In this document: positions 41,436 to 51,170 of the stretch, in pieces
How the letters are laid out: every line of letters begins with the position of its first letter
Position numbering within the stretch: position 1 is the stretch's first letter
Assembly: GCA_963834015.1 (NCBI GenBank)
Contig: CAWIAG010000004.1
Span: 682,001 to 746,000 of the forward strand
Direction: 5' to 3'
Origin: FEN-1297 sp963834015
GTDB taxonomy: Bacteria; Bacteroidota; Ignavibacteria; Ignavibacteriales; Ignavibacteriaceae
DNA: 64,000 bases
Made by a program: the position numbers and the translations under genes
The notes under the pieces: model-generated
Databases searched by the model: none
Told to the model about the DNA's origin: nothing
Seen by the model: the letters and a program-made list of their open reading frames with translations, nothing else

Positions 41436-41795
41436 ATGAAAAATAGAATAACAGATTGGATAGTAATCATATTAATAGCGGTATTTTTTATAATAACAGC
41501 TAAAGCCCCGGATTATTTAGGTGGAAATATTGGAAGATTTATTACCCTTATATTTCTAGTCCTCTCCATCATATTAAGTTGGAAATTTACACTTAAGCAG
41601 AATATTGTAATTAAAATAATTGTATATATATTCCAATTTTCAATATTATTCTTATTCTCTTCTATAGTTACTGAATTGTTCACTGGTATTGCTATGGATT
41701 TCTATTTTAATATAATTTTTTTGGTGGTAGCACTTTTCTGTTACTATTTTTTTCTATTCCGAAATTTATATAAAGATTTAAAGAGCAAAAACTAA
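41436..41795 (+). CDS. Small hypothetical membrane protein
   Basis: 119 residues from the ATG at 41436. The frame extends upstream to a TTG at 41391, but the ATG gives a cleaner N-terminus and has an ACGGAA ahead of it. Four hydrophobic helices cover most of the protein (WIVIILIAVFFIITA, FITLIFLVLSIILSW, IIVYIFQFSILFLFSSIV and FYFNIIFLVVALFCYYFFLF). No family is recognised. It ends before a decayed acetyltransferase. Confidence 0.6.
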   Translation: MKNRITDWIVIILIAVFFIITAKAPDYLGGNIGRFITLIFLVLSIILSWKFTLKQNIVIKIIVYIFQFSILFLFSSIVTELFTGIAMDFYFNIIFLVVALFCYYFFLFRNLYKDLKSKN

Positions 41796-41969
41796 TTAGT
41801 CGGTTTTGGTAACATACTATTATCACCATGGTTTTTTAAAACTATTATATTTGTAGCAACAATCTTAGCTTCTTGTTTTATACAACCTTTCTCATCTATA
41901 AGTCTGTAATTTTTTTTTAAACCATAATTGTAAATTCCGATTAAAAAATGACTGCTCCCGGTTAATCAA

Positions 41970-42309
41970 GTGAAATCAATTTCTCAACAATTGGATTTCA
42001 ATATTGTTTCTATATACAATAAAGAAATAGTTGGATGTGTTACGTTATTGCATCCGGATAAATACATCTTTGAAATTATTAATCTGATTTTACATCCAAA
42101 TTATTGGGTTTTAGAAATAGGTGCAAAACTGATTGAAAGATCTATAAACCAGTGTAAGAAAAATAATATTAACAAGTTATTTATTCAAACACTCATTGCT
42201 TCGGCCAAAGCACAATTTTTTTTACAAATTTGGTTTTAAAGACAGTCATCAAACTCAGCAAATGAAAATAATAACAAGTACAAAAATAATTGTGCGGTGG
42301 GATTCATAA
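41970..42309 (+). pseudogene. GNAT acetyltransferase fragment, truncated and frameshifted
   Basis: An open frame from a GTG at 41970 carries the middle of a GNAT fold: NKEIVGCVTLLHPDKYIFEI and the acetyl-CoA region (LEIGAKLIERSINQCKKNNI). It then ends with AQFFLQIWF at 42239. In the next frame the expected C-terminal GNAT beta-strand continues as KFGFKDSHQTQQMKI to a TAA at 42307-42309. A one-base change in the T-run at 42215-42225 accounts for this. The N-terminal strand and helix are absent because of an upstream stop. It is probably non-functional. Confidence 0.75.
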
Positions 42310-42443
42310 TCCTTCAATCTAAAGGAATTTCTGTTGTGTAGCTTTTACAAAGAATATTTTTGAGACTAAATAAATACAATTTTTATAATTTATTGCATTA
42401 AATAATCCAAATTTTAAAATATAATTAAAAGGGGATATTTCTT

Positions 42444-42974
42444 ATGATTACAAAAGGATTTTTAATAAGGAATGCGAAGCCTTGCGAGTTTCAACAAATT
42501 AGTGAATTAATGATTCAGGTTTTTTCGTAGTTGGATGGATTTCCTAAAAAAGAAGAACAACCGGAATATTATGGGATGCTCGCCAATATTGGAGATCTTA
42601 CGAATAAGCCTGAAACTGAACTATTGATAGCGGTTTCAAATGATGACATTATAGCAGGAGGAGTTGTCTATTTTGGAAATATGATGTACTATGGATCAGG
42701 CGGAACGGCAACAATGGAAAAACAAGCTTCAGGCTTTAGGCTATTAGCCGTAGATCCTTTACTTAGGAGAAAAGGCATTGGTAAGCTTTTAACTATTGAA
42801 TGCATCCAAAAAGCAAAAAATAAAAATCAGGATAAAATTGTTATTCATACGACTAAAGCAATGCAAGTTGCATGGCAAATGTATGAAAAACTTGGTTTTA
42901 AAAAATCAGAAGATTTAGATTTTATGCAAGGGGAACTTCCTGTTTTCGGATTTAAGTTAGTACTAATAAAGTAA
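42444..42974 (+). pseudogene. GNAT acetyltransferase with an in-frame amber codon
   Basis: From an ATG at 42444, preceded by AAAGGGGA, the frame reads MITKGFLIRNAKPCEFQQIS and so on, then meets TAG at 42528-42530, followed in the same frame by LDGFPKKEEQPEYYGM. The rest is an intact GNAT domain, with FRLLAVDPLLRRKGIGKLLT as the acetyl-CoA-binding motif and AWQMYEKLGFKKSEDLDF at the end. The relatives' phrase at the break is usually like YSQLDGFPK, so CAG to TAG is the simplest event. Restart at an internal codon could still give a shortened, probably inactive protein. Confidence 0.82.
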
Positions 42975-43110
42975 TTGCCGCAAGTGTAATTATTGTTTCA
43001 GTATTTTTAGAATAAAAATACTAAAATAAATTTATCAATAATTAAGCAAGTTTCGGGTTGAATTATTTTTGGCAGTTACCGATTTTTGTTTAGATTAATC
43101 GAGGTAAAAA

Positions 43111-43944
43111 ATGATATCAAGTACTAATTATATCAGGATAGAAAAAGCAATTCACTATATGGCTCAAAACTATAAAATTCAGCCTTCGTTGTCAGACCTG
43201 GCAAAACACGTGAATATAAGTGAGTTCCATTTTCAACGAATATTTACAGAATGGGCAGGTATAAGTCCTAAGAAATTCTTACAATTTTTAACGGTTGAAG
43301 AATTAAAGAAAGAGTTGACAAAATCAAAAAATCTAATTGAAGCAGCAAGCAGCGTAGGCCTTTCTGCCCAATCAAGAGTATATGATTTATTTGTAAATAT
43401 TGAGGCTGTTACACCGAATGAATATAAAACCAAGGGGAAGGGCATTTCAATTGAATACGGAATTCATAATAGTCCGTTTGGAAATTGTATAATTGCCATC
43501 ACGGAAAGAGGGATATGTTCTATAAGTTTTATTCCAAATAATCCGGATACTTCAATTGAAGAACTTAAAAAAGAGTGGGAAAATGCTTCAATTAGGAACA
43601 ATCAAAAACGGACTAAAGAATTTGCAGAAATTATTTTTAATACATCAAAGAGACAAAATTTAAAACTTCTTGTCAAAGGCACAAAATTTCAAATTAAAGT
43701 TTGGGAAGCGCTTTTAAAAATACCGTTTGGAAGTATCACAAATTATCAGGTGATTGCCAATAATATTCAAAATCCGGGAGCTGTAAGAGCAGTTGGTTCT
43801 GCAATAGGAAACAATCCTGTTGCTTATGTAATACCATGTCATAGGGTTATACGCAGGGAAGGTTTGATTGGACAATATCATTGGGGCGCTGACCGTAAAG
43901 CTGCAATTATAGGCTGGGAAAAAACAATACTTGCATTAAATTAA
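43111..43944 (+). CDS. Ada/Ogt-type protein: AraC HTH fused to methylguanine-DNA methyltransferase
   Basis: 277 residues. Residues 1-100 are an AraC double helix-turn-helix (LSDLAKHVNISEFHFQRIFTEW). After a ribonuclease-like N-terminal methyltransferase subdomain comes the catalytic part with the PCHRVIRREG motif; Cys243 is the alkyl acceptor. GSITNYQVIANNIQNPGAVR supplies the arginine-finger and DNA-binding helix. Compared with E. coli Ada it lacks the ~80-residue zinc/Cys N-terminal domain that senses methylphosphotriesters, so it should repair O6-methylguanine but cannot be activated in the same way. The ATG at 43111 follows a GAGGT ribosome site. A PLP decarboxylase gene follows 21 bases later. 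Confidence 0.92.
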   Translation: MISSTNYIRIEKAIHYMAQNYKIQPSLSDLAKHVNISEFHFQRIFTEWAGISPKKFLQFLTVEELKKELTKSKNLIEAASSVGLSAQSRVYDLFVNIEAVTPNEYKTKGKGISIEYGIHNSPFGNCIIAITERGICSISFIPNNPDTSIEELKKEWENASIRNNQKRTKEFAEIIFNTSKRQNLKLLVKGTKFQIKVWEALLKIPFGSITNYQVIANNIQNPGAVRAVGSAIGNNPVAYVIPCHRVIRREGLIGQYHWGADRKAAIIGWEKTILALN

Positions 43945-43965
43945 TTTATCCATAATAAAGGAAAT

Positions 43966-45468
43966 ATGAAATACTTTAAAGAACAATTGGAAATCGAAAA
44001 TACGCTGGATCCTAAGAATTGGTCTGAAATGAGAGAATTAGGGCATCGTATGATCGACGATATAATGGACTATTTGCAAAATATCCGCGAACAGCCTGTA
44101 TGGAAAAAAATTCCTGATGGATTAAAAAATTATTACGAGAAAGATATTCCTTTAAACCCTCAGAATATTCAAGATATTTACTCGGAATTTAAACAGTTTA
44201 TACTGCCGTATAATAAAGGGAATGTTCATCCACGACACTGGTCCTGGGTGGAAGGGAATGGTACCCCGTTTGGGGTTTTGGCGGACTTGCTTGCTTCAGG
44301 AATGAATGCGAATGTAACTATCGGCGAGCATGCAGCAATGTATATTGACGGGCAGGTTATAGAATGGTGCAAACAAATGTTGAATTATCCAAAATCTGCT
44401 ACCGGGATTCTTGTCAGCGGTGGTTCTATTGCTAATATTACTGCTTTAATAGTGGCAAGGAATAATTTGGAGAGAAAGAATATAAGGAAAGATGGAGTCC
44501 GCGCAGTTGCCTCTCCAATGGTAATATACAGTTCTACCGAGACTCATAGTTGTATTCAAAAAGCAGCAGAAGTAATTGGAATTGGTACAAATGGAGTGAG
44601 AAAAATACCGGTTAATAAGGATTACAGGATTAATATTGCTGAGCTTAAAAAAACAATTGAAGTCGATTTATCAGATGGCTACTATCCATTCTGTGTAATA
44701 GGTAATGCAGGAACAGTTAATACGGGTGCAATTGATGATTTGAATGCAATAAATGAAATTTGCAGGAAATATCAATTATGGTTTCACGTGGACGGCGCTT
44801 TTGGAGCTTTAGCTAAATTAATACCTGAATATTCAAATGAACTTCAAGCGATTGAATTAGCTGATAGTGTTGCATTTGATCTGCATAAGTGGATGTATAT
44901 GCCTTACGAAGTCGGTTGTACATTGATAAAAAATGGCGATGCTCATAGAAATGCTTTTTCAATTGTACCGAATTACTTGTTACACCACGAAAGAGGATTA
45001 GCATCAGGGCCGGAACCTATTAATAATTATGGAATGGAACTTTCGCGTGGATTCAAGGCACTTAAGGTGTGGATGTCTTTAAAAGAACATGGATTAAAAA
45101 AATATGTTTCTTTAATACGTCAGAATATTGCTCAGGCATTTTTTTTAGAATCTTTGATAAAGGAGCATGAAGAACTGGAATTAATCACTCCGGTTACCAT
45201 GAACATTGTATGTTACAGGTATTTAATGCCGGGACTGACTCTCGATCAAGTAAACTTATTGAATAAAGAGATATTGATGAATCTCCAGGAAAGAGGTATT
45301 GCTTCTCCTTCATATACAATATTAAATGAAAAGTATGCTATCCGGGTTGCTATTACTAACCATCGAAGCCGGAAAGAAGACTTTGAGTTATTAATTAAAG
45401 AAACTATTAAAATAGGTTATGAATTAATAAATCAATCCGAAAATAAAAGTAGCAATTCAATACCTTGA
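43966..45468 (+). CDS. Group II PLP-dependent decarboxylase (aromatic-L-amino-acid decarboxylase-like)
   Basis: 500 residues, the usual length. Family motifs are GNVHPRHWSWVEGNGTPFGV, ASGMNANVTIGEHAAMYID, GILVSGGSIANITALIVARN, YPFCVIGNAGTVNTGAIDDL, FHVDGAFGALAKL with the PLP-nitrogen-binding Asp, and FDLHKWMYMPYEVGC with Lys308 as the Schiff-base lysine. The HPRHWSW phrase is typical of the aromatic branch (DOPA/tryptophan/tyrosine decarboxylases), but the substrate cannot be read from the sequence. It is close behind the Ada-like gene, probably co-transcribed. Confidence 0.92.
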   Translation: MKYFKEQLEIENTLDPKNWSEMRELGHRMIDDIMDYLQNIREQPVWKKIPDGLKNYYEKDIPLNPQNIQDIYSEFKQFILPYNKGNVHPRHWSWVEGNGTPFGVLADLLASGMNANVTIGEHAAMYIDGQVIEWCKQMLNYPKSATGILVSGGSIANITALIVARNNLERKNIRKDGVRAVASPMVIYSSTETHSCIQKAAEVIGIGTNGVRKIPVNKDYRINIAELKKTIEVDLSDGYYPFCVIGNAGTVNTGAIDDLNAINEICRKYQLWFHVDGAFGALAKLIPEYSNELQAIELADSVAFDLHKWMYMPYEVGCTLIKNGDAHRNAFSIVPNYLLHHERGLASGPEPINNYGMELSRGFKALKVWMSLKEHGLKKYVSLIRQNIAQAFFLESLIKEHEELELITPVTMNIVCYRYLMPGLTLDQVNLLNKEILMNLQERGIASPSYTILNEKYAIRVAITNHRSRKEDFELLIKETIKIGYELINQSENKSSNSIP

Positions 45469-45806
45469 AAATGTTGAATGCGTAAAGTAATACAAGCTAA
45501 GTGCAAGTATAAATTTAGGACTAAATTTTTTCATGAGATATAAATTGCAATGAATAATAATTATACATGGTTAAGTAAAATAATTTTAAAGGATACTGTT
45601 GTTTTTATTTGAAAAATAGCCCTCATTTAAGAAAGAACTCACATAGTATTTGATGATCATAAATAAATTTCTACATTTGCCAACTTAATTTTTTTGTTAT
45701 TTACACATAATCATTTAAATTATATCAATCAATTTATTAATGATCTCCATTGTATGAAATTTCATTAATACAACATACTATTTTATACCATTTTCGTGAG
45801 ATTATA
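45469..45806. other. Intergenic region
   Basis: About 340 AT-rich bases between the decarboxylase and Myb-like genes. It holds the likely promoter of the latter but no site I can define; no RNA or repeat was seen. Confidence 0.45.
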
Positions 45807-46628
45807 ATGTCTACAAGATTATGGACGAAGGAGGAGCTTAATTATCTTAGCAAGAGTTATCCAAAGCTGGGAGCAAAACACACTTCTGAATACCTAAACC
45901 GTTCGAGAGGTTCTGTAGTGGCAAAGGCCATTACACTCGGTATTACACGCAATGGATTCAGGCATTGGGAAAGCTACGAGGATAATTACATTAAACGGCA
46001 TTACAATAACCGGAAACGGGATTCAATCGCTCGTACATTAAAACGGTCTAAGGATGCCGTACTAAAAAGAGCAATACATTTAGGTGTCACTTCGGCAAGA
46101 GCAAAAAAGTGGACCGAGGAAGAGAAAAATTTACTTCGCGAAAATTATTCTGATATTACTATATCGCTTGAAGAAATTGCAAAAAAATTAGGAAGATCAC
46201 TAACCGCGGTTTATAATTGTGCTAAACATATCGGTGTTCACAGGCCCCAAAATGAACATGAATGGACTAAAGAAGAACATAAATATTTGGTTGCAAGCTT
46301 TAAGAAGAAGAGATTTATTGATATTGCTCTTGATTTAGGATTAAGTCGTAATGCGGTTGAATCTTATGCAAACCGAAAGGGGATTCGAAGAAAACCGCCA
46401 ATCCGCCTATGGACAGAGGATGATTTGAATTATGTCCGTCAGAATTACGCTACAGATACTGCAGAAGCAATTGGGGCTAAATTAGGAAGAACTGTTCAAT
46501 CTATCAGACAATGTGCCGGACGGATGGGTCTGCAAAACAAGCAAAATTGGCATAAGCCTGCAAACATTGAAGCAAGAGTTCGTAAATTGAAGACATGGCG
46601 TTCTCAAAAATCAGACAAAAATCATTAA
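45807..46628 (+). CDS. Five-repeat Myb/SANT-like DNA-binding protein
   Basis: I start at the ATG at 45807 (MSTRLWTKEELNYL), since the extra upstream residues from a TTG at 45750 are unrelated. The 273 residues are built from five tandem ~45-residue units, each with a tryptophan-led (W..EE) first helix and a two-helix DNA-reading part: LWTKEELNYLSKSY, HWESYEDNYIKRHY, KWTEEEKNLLRENY, EWTKEEHKYLVASF and LWTEDDLNYVRQNY. Each ends with a similar AVLKRAIHLGV-type recognition helix. No enzymatic domain or membrane helix is present, and the tail is basic. A multi-site DNA binder, perhaps architectural or regulatory, is inferred. It appears monocistronic. Confidence 0.85.
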   Translation: MSTRLWTKEELNYLSKSYPKLGAKHTSEYLNRSRGSVVAKAITLGITRNGFRHWESYEDNYIKRHYNNRKRDSIARTLKRSKDAVLKRAIHLGVTSARAKKWTEEEKNLLRENYSDITISLEEIAKKLGRSLTAVYNCAKHIGVHRPQNEHEWTKEEHKYLVASFKKKRFIDIALDLGLSRNAVESYANRKGIRRKPPIRLWTEDDLNYVRQNYATDTAEAIGAKLGRTVQSIRQCAGRMGLQNKQNWHKPANIEARVRKLKTWRSQKSDKNH

Positions 46629-46737
46629 TAATAATATTATCCCGCACTTTAGTAATTGAATTTTGTAATACAAATAATTGCAGATTTTTATATTAATTTA
46701 AATACTAATAAAATCTACTTTCAAGGAGTTAATAATT

Positions 46738-47199
46738 ATGATTTATTCTATTTGGAAACTTTTACATATACTTGCAGTTATAGTATTTCTTGGAAATATC
46801 ACAGTGGGTGTATTCTGGAAATTACAAGCTGATAAATCAAAGGATAGATTAAAGATTGTCGAAACTTTTAAAAACCTCATTAAAGCCGACAGGATCTTTA
46901 CAATGCCCTCTGTTACAGCCCTTTTTATTTTCGGTGTCGGAACTGCAATGCAGGGAAATTTATCTTTAGTTGAAACTTCCTGGATAATGTGGAGCATAAT
47001 AATGCTTATTATTTCTGCTTTTGTATTTATGGCTAAAGTTGTTCCATTGCAGAAACAGATACTTGAATTGGCAAAAAATGAAGAAAAATTTTCATGGGAT
47101 TCATACCTGCCTTTATCAGTGAAATGGAATCTTTGGGGAACTATTGCAACGGTTACACCCTATATTGCTGTTGCACTTATGGTGTTGAAAATAATTTAA
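46738..47199 (+). CDS. DUF2269-like integral membrane protein
   Basis: 153 residues after a CAAGGAG ribosome site. Four membrane helices with conserved features: WKLLHILAVIVFLGNITVGVFW at the N-terminus, ADRIFTMPSVTALFIFGVGTA, TSWIMWSIIMLIISAFVFMA and LWGTIATVTPYIAVALMVLK. The His in the first helix (LLHILAV) and this helix pattern are seen in DUF2269 and related CopD/heme-linked membrane families. The role is unknown. Confidence 0.78.
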   Translation: MIYSIWKLLHILAVIVFLGNITVGVFWKLQADKSKDRLKIVETFKNLIKADRIFTMPSVTALFIFGVGTAMQGNLSLVETSWIMWSIIMLIISAFVFMAKVVPLQKQILELAKNEEKFSWDSYLPLSVKWNLWGTIATVTPYIAVALMVLKII

Positions 47200-47365
47200 G
47201 CCGTCAGTGCCAGGGGTTAAAAACGAAAGTCAAAAGATATTCCAAAATCATCTTCCCGGGGAATTTTAATTATAATTCTTTTGAAGCTAGGGTCAGGATA
47301 TAATCCTTACTTAACTTTTTTAAATAGATTTAACTTTAATTTTTTGCCTTTACACTTTTATCTTG

Positions 47366-48448
47366 TTAATTGTGTCTTACAGAAATAATATCACCGTCTT
47401 CAACAATATATTCTTTCCCTTCAAGTTTCCATACACCATTCTCTTTTGCTTTTGCAAATGAGCCATATTTCACAAAATCATCATAATGGGTTACTTCTGC
47501 ACGTATAAATTTGTTGTAGAAATCTGTATGAATAACACCGGCTGCTTCCTGTGCATTCATCCCTTTATGAATTGTCCATGCCCGACACTCATCTTCTCCA
47601 ACAGTGAAGAACGATTGCAAACCCAGAAGATTATATGCTTCCCTAATAATGCTGTCTAATGCAGATTCTTTAATCCCGTATTCCTCCATAAAACTTTTAG
47701 TATCATTCTCATCCAAATCGGAAAATTCAAGTTCTATTTCACCAAAGAAGTGAAGGGCTTTTGTATTTTTCCCAACTTTTGTTTTTACAAGCTCAGCAAG
47801 AAGTTTTTCTAACCCCCCTGTATGATTTTCATCCAAATTTAAAGCAATAAGCATTGGTTTAATTGTTAGAAGTTGATAGGTTTTTAATATATGATATTCA
47901 TCCTTAGAAAACTCAAATTCTCTTAGCGGCTTTTCCTGCTGAAGAATAGCGGAACACTTCTCAAGTAAGATAAGTTCACGTTTCAAATGGTCATCATGGA
48001 TTTTCAATATTTGTTTTTTTAAACTCTCTATCCTTTTCTCAATAATTGCCATATCAGACAATATAAACTCCGTTTCAAAAGTATTAATATCTCTCATCAT
48101 ATTAATTGAACCTGACGGATGCGGGGCAGTTTCGTTTTCAAAGAGATGAACCACTTGTATTAAAGCATCATTTGTTTTTACTGTGGAAAGAAAGTTTCCG
48201 GTAAACTGGGCAGAACTCGAATCGCCTTTTTGTAGTCCCACCACATCCACAAATTCAATCGATGCATAGGTTCTCTTTTGTGGAGTAAAGATTTCCGTTA
48301 GGTTATCAAGTCTTTTATCGGGTACCTTAATGACGGTTCGATGTGCTTCGGATTTTGCTAGTTGAAATTGATCAAAATGTGTTTTTGTAATTGTTTGAAA
48401 TAATGTGGACTTTCCTGAAAACGGCAGGCCAACAATTCCTATCTGCAT
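47366..48448 (-). CDS. ychF: YchF/OLA1-type P-loop NTPase
   Basis: 360 residues from the second ATG (48448), favoured over the ATG at 48454 because AGAAGG is correctly spaced for it and the family begins MQIGIVGLP. P-loop: GLPFSGKST. Walker B region: IEFVDVVGLQKGDSS. The C-terminal TGS domain carries the ECRAWTIHKGMNAQEAAGVIHTDF phrase, ending in EYIVEDGDIISVR. YchF proteins prefer ATP over GTP and associate with ribosomes; the exact function is unsettled. It is convergent with the plus-strand gene at 46738 and has its own promoter region divergent from the acylase-like gene. Confidence 0.95.
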   Translation of the reverse strand: MQIGIVGLPFSGKSTLFQTITKTHFDQFQLAKSEAHRTVIKVPDKRLDNLTEIFTPQKRTYASIEFVDVVGLQKGDSSSAQFTGNFLSTVKTNDALIQVVHLFENETAPHPSGSINMMRDINTFETEFILSDMAIIEKRIESLKKQILKIHDDHLKRELILLEKCSAILQQEKPLREFEFSKDEYHILKTYQLLTIKPMLIALNLDENHTGGLEKLLAELVKTKVGKNTKALHFFGEIELEFSDLDENDTKSFMEEYGIKESALDSIIREAYNLLGLQSFFTVGEDECRAWTIHKGMNAQEAAGVIHTDFYNKFIRAEVTHYDDFVKYGSFAKAKENGVWKLEGKEYIVEDGDIISVRHN

Positions 48449-48610
48449 AACCATCCCTTCTTAATTTTCTTTGTTAATATAATATCTTTACCGAAATTAG
48501 CAAGCATTAATATTTGCATATAATAATTTGATTAACTAAATGGCAAATAGCAAATTAATACGTTATAATGTTATTTTGTTTATATTTAATAAAACAAATA
48601 TAACTGTTGT

Positions 48611-51085
48611 ATGCAAAGGTGGCTAAAGGTTACAATTGGAATAATTTCTACTTTGATAATTGTTCTTTCAATTGGCGGGTTTATTGTATACAAATTGCTT
48701 GCCTCTTCTCTCCCGGACTACTCAGGCGAAATAAATGTTAAAGGAATAAATGGAGATATAAGAATATATCGTGATAGCCTGGCTGTTCCTTATATTATAG
48801 CTAAATCAAATACAGATGCCGCCTTCGCTCTCGGCTATGTGCATGCCCAGGACAGATTGTTTACAATGGATCTAATCAGGCGTGCAGGTGAAGGAAGACT
48901 GAGTGAAATAATCGGCTCCAAAACTATTCCATTCGATAAAATGTTCAGAACGATTGGAATTCGGCTCATTGCTTCAAAAATATTTTCACAGATTGACCCG
49001 ACCAGCAAGGAGCTTTTTCAAGCCTATTCTGCAGGTGTAAATTTTTATATCAAACAGGCAAAAGGTAACTACCCTGTTGAATTTGATGTGCTTGGTTATG
49101 ATCCTGAGCCATGGTCTCCTGAAGATTGTATAATTATAAGCAGGATGATGGCCTGGGAATTAAACATTAGTTGGTGGGTAAAATTTTCATGTATTGATCT
49201 TATAAAAAAAATTGGCTACAATAATGTGAAAGATATAATCCCACCATTTGCTGAAAATATGCCCGGGATTATATCGGGCGAATATACAGATCCGTCCATT
49301 CTCATCAAACATTTACAACTTAATAGTACTGCTTTAATGGAAACAGATAAAGCCTTTAGGAATTTCATAGGTTGGACCGGAACACATATAGGTTCTAATA
49401 ATTGGGTAGTAAACGGAAATTTGTCCACTTCCGGAAAACCTATAATAGCCAACGATACTCATTTAGCACTTAGCGCACCAGGAAGATGGTATGTTGCTGT
49501 AATTAAAACAAATGATCTTTCTGTTACCGGCTTTACTTTGCCGGGGGCACCGGGGATAATCATTGGCGAAAACAAAAATATTGCCTGGGCGCTTACTAAT
49601 ATTATGGAAGATGATGCTGATTTTTATTCTGAAAAAATAGATTCATCCGGCAAAAAGTATTTTTGCAATGGTTCCTGGAATAATTTGGATTTAAGAGAAG
49701 AAACTATAAAGGTTAAAAATTCGGCCAGTATATCGTTTGAAATAAAATCTTCCGGGCACGGACCTATTGTTTCAAATATACATCCTTACTCACTTATTCA
49801 TAAAAATGAAAATAAAAATGATGCCGTTATAAGCATGAAATGGCTCGGAAATTATATTAGTAATGAAATATTAACATTTTATAAAATAAATAATGCTGAA
49901 AATTGGAGTGACTTTAAAAACGCCTTTAAAACATACTCTTTGCCGGGTCAAAACTTTGTATACGCAGATAAATACGGGAATATAGGATATTATTTTGGTG
50001 CAAGGCTGCCTCTCAGAGAGTCAAACTTCCCTCCCTTTATTTATGATGGCACTAGCGATAAAAATGATTGGAAAGATTTTTTGCCTGATAATGAAATTCC
50101 CCAATTATTTAATCCATCCCAAAATTTCATTGCCTCAGCGAATAATAAAACGGCCCAGGATTTTAAATATTACATCTCTAATCTTTGGGAACCTTCATCA
50201 AGAATAGAACGAATAACTCAACTTTTGAATTCTAAACCCAGTCATTCCGTTAAGGATTTTGAAAATTATCAAAATGATTTTATCTCCCCGTATGCTGCGA
50301 AAATTATAGTTCATATTCTTAATGCTTTTAACCAGATCCACATAACGAACGAAAATCTTAAAATTGCTTTAAAGCTCTTTAAGAATTGGGATTTTAAAAT
50401 AGGACAGTACAGTCAGACTGCAGCTATCTATTCTATGTTTTTCAAACACTTGATGTATAATCTATTTTATGATAAGATGGGAAGTGATCTTTATAACGAA
50501 TATGTATTTGTGCAAAACATTCCTTTTAGAAGTATATTGCAATTATTGGATAACCCGCAAAATTCCTGGCTTGATAATCTTGACTTAAAGCAAAAAGATA
50601 AACGGAATTTTATAATTCGCAAGAGTTTTTCTGACGCTTTATATGAATTAGAACAAAAATACGGTACTAATCCTGCAGACTGGCAATGGGGTAGGCTGCA
50701 TCATGTATTATTCAAACATTTTTTCAGCGGATTATCTCCTTTTATTGATAAATTGGTAAATATAGGCCAGTTTGAAATAGGTGGTGATGGAACTACAATA
50801 TTTAATACTGAATATCCATTTACTGTGGATGAAGAAGTTTATCCCCAATTGCGGCATAAGGAATTTGAAAATAACCTTGGGCCTGTTATGAGGTATATAT
50901 ACGACTTTGATAAACCTGATGAAATTAATTTTGTCCTGACTACAGGCGAATCTGGAAATGTTATGAGCAGTCATTATTCTGATATGACTAATTTTTGGCG
51001 GAGTGGAAAATATTATAAAATCAGAACGGACCTCAACTCTATCAGCTCTCCTTCAAATAAACTTTTAATTCTTAAAGCACAATAA
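48611..51085 (+). CDS. Penicillin-acylase family N-terminal nucleophile hydrolase
   Basis: 824 residues: an N-terminal membrane/signal helix (WLKVTIGIISTLIIVLSIGGFI), alpha subunit region with DSLAVPYIIAKSNTDAAFALGYVHAQDRLFTMD-type start, a spacer, and a beta subunit whose N-terminal nucleophile would be Ser262 in HIGSNNWVVNG after self-cleavage at Gly-Ser. Further conserved parts are ANDTHLALSAPGRWYVAV and IGENKNIAWALTNIMEDDADFY. The family hydrolyses amides such as penicillins, cephalosporins, acyl-homoserine lactones or peptides; the substrate here is unknown. It is exported or anchored facing the periplasm. metF follows after 85 bases. Confidence 0.92.
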   Translation: MQRWLKVTIGIISTLIIVLSIGGFIVYKLLASSLPDYSGEINVKGINGDIRIYRDSLAVPYIIAKSNTDAAFALGYVHAQDRLFTMDLIRRAGEGRLSEIIGSKTIPFDKMFRTIGIRLIASKIFSQIDPTSKELFQAYSAGVNFYIKQAKGNYPVEFDVLGYDPEPWSPEDCIIISRMMAWELNISWWVKFSCIDLIKKIGYNNVKDIIPPFAENMPGIISGEYTDPSILIKHLQLNSTALMETDKAFRNFIGWTGTHIGSNNWVVNGNLSTSGKPIIANDTHLALSAPGRWYVAVIKTNDLSVTGFTLPGAPGIIIGENKNIAWALTNIMEDDADFYSEKIDSSGKKYFCNGSWNNLDLREETIKVKNSASISFEIKSSGHGPIVSNIHPYSLIHKNENKNDAVISMKWLGNYISNEILTFYKINNAENWSDFKNAFKTYSLPGQNFVYADKYGNIGYYFGARLPLRESNFPPFIYDGTSDKNDWKDFLPDNEIPQLFNPSQNFIASANNKTAQDFKYYISNLWEPSSRIERITQLLNSKPSHSVKDFENYQNDFISPYAAKIIVHILNAFNQIHITNENLKIALKLFKNWDFKIGQYSQTAAIYSMFFKHLMYNLFYDKMGSDLYNEYVFVQNIPFRSILQLLDNPQNSWLDNLDLKQKDKRNFIIRKSFSDALYELEQKYGTNPADWQWGRLHHVLFKHFFSGLSPFIDKLVNIGQFEIGGDGTTIFNTEYPFTVDEEVYPQLRHKEFENNLGPVMRYIYDFDKPDEINFVLTTGESGNVMSSHYSDMTNFWRSGKYYKIRTDLNSISSPSNKLLILKAQ

Positions 51086-51170
51086 TAAATATTCCGAATC
51101 ATTCTGAATATTGTATGTAGTTTAATGGCTAATATGTTAAATTTACTAATCAAATAACTATAGACAATGC

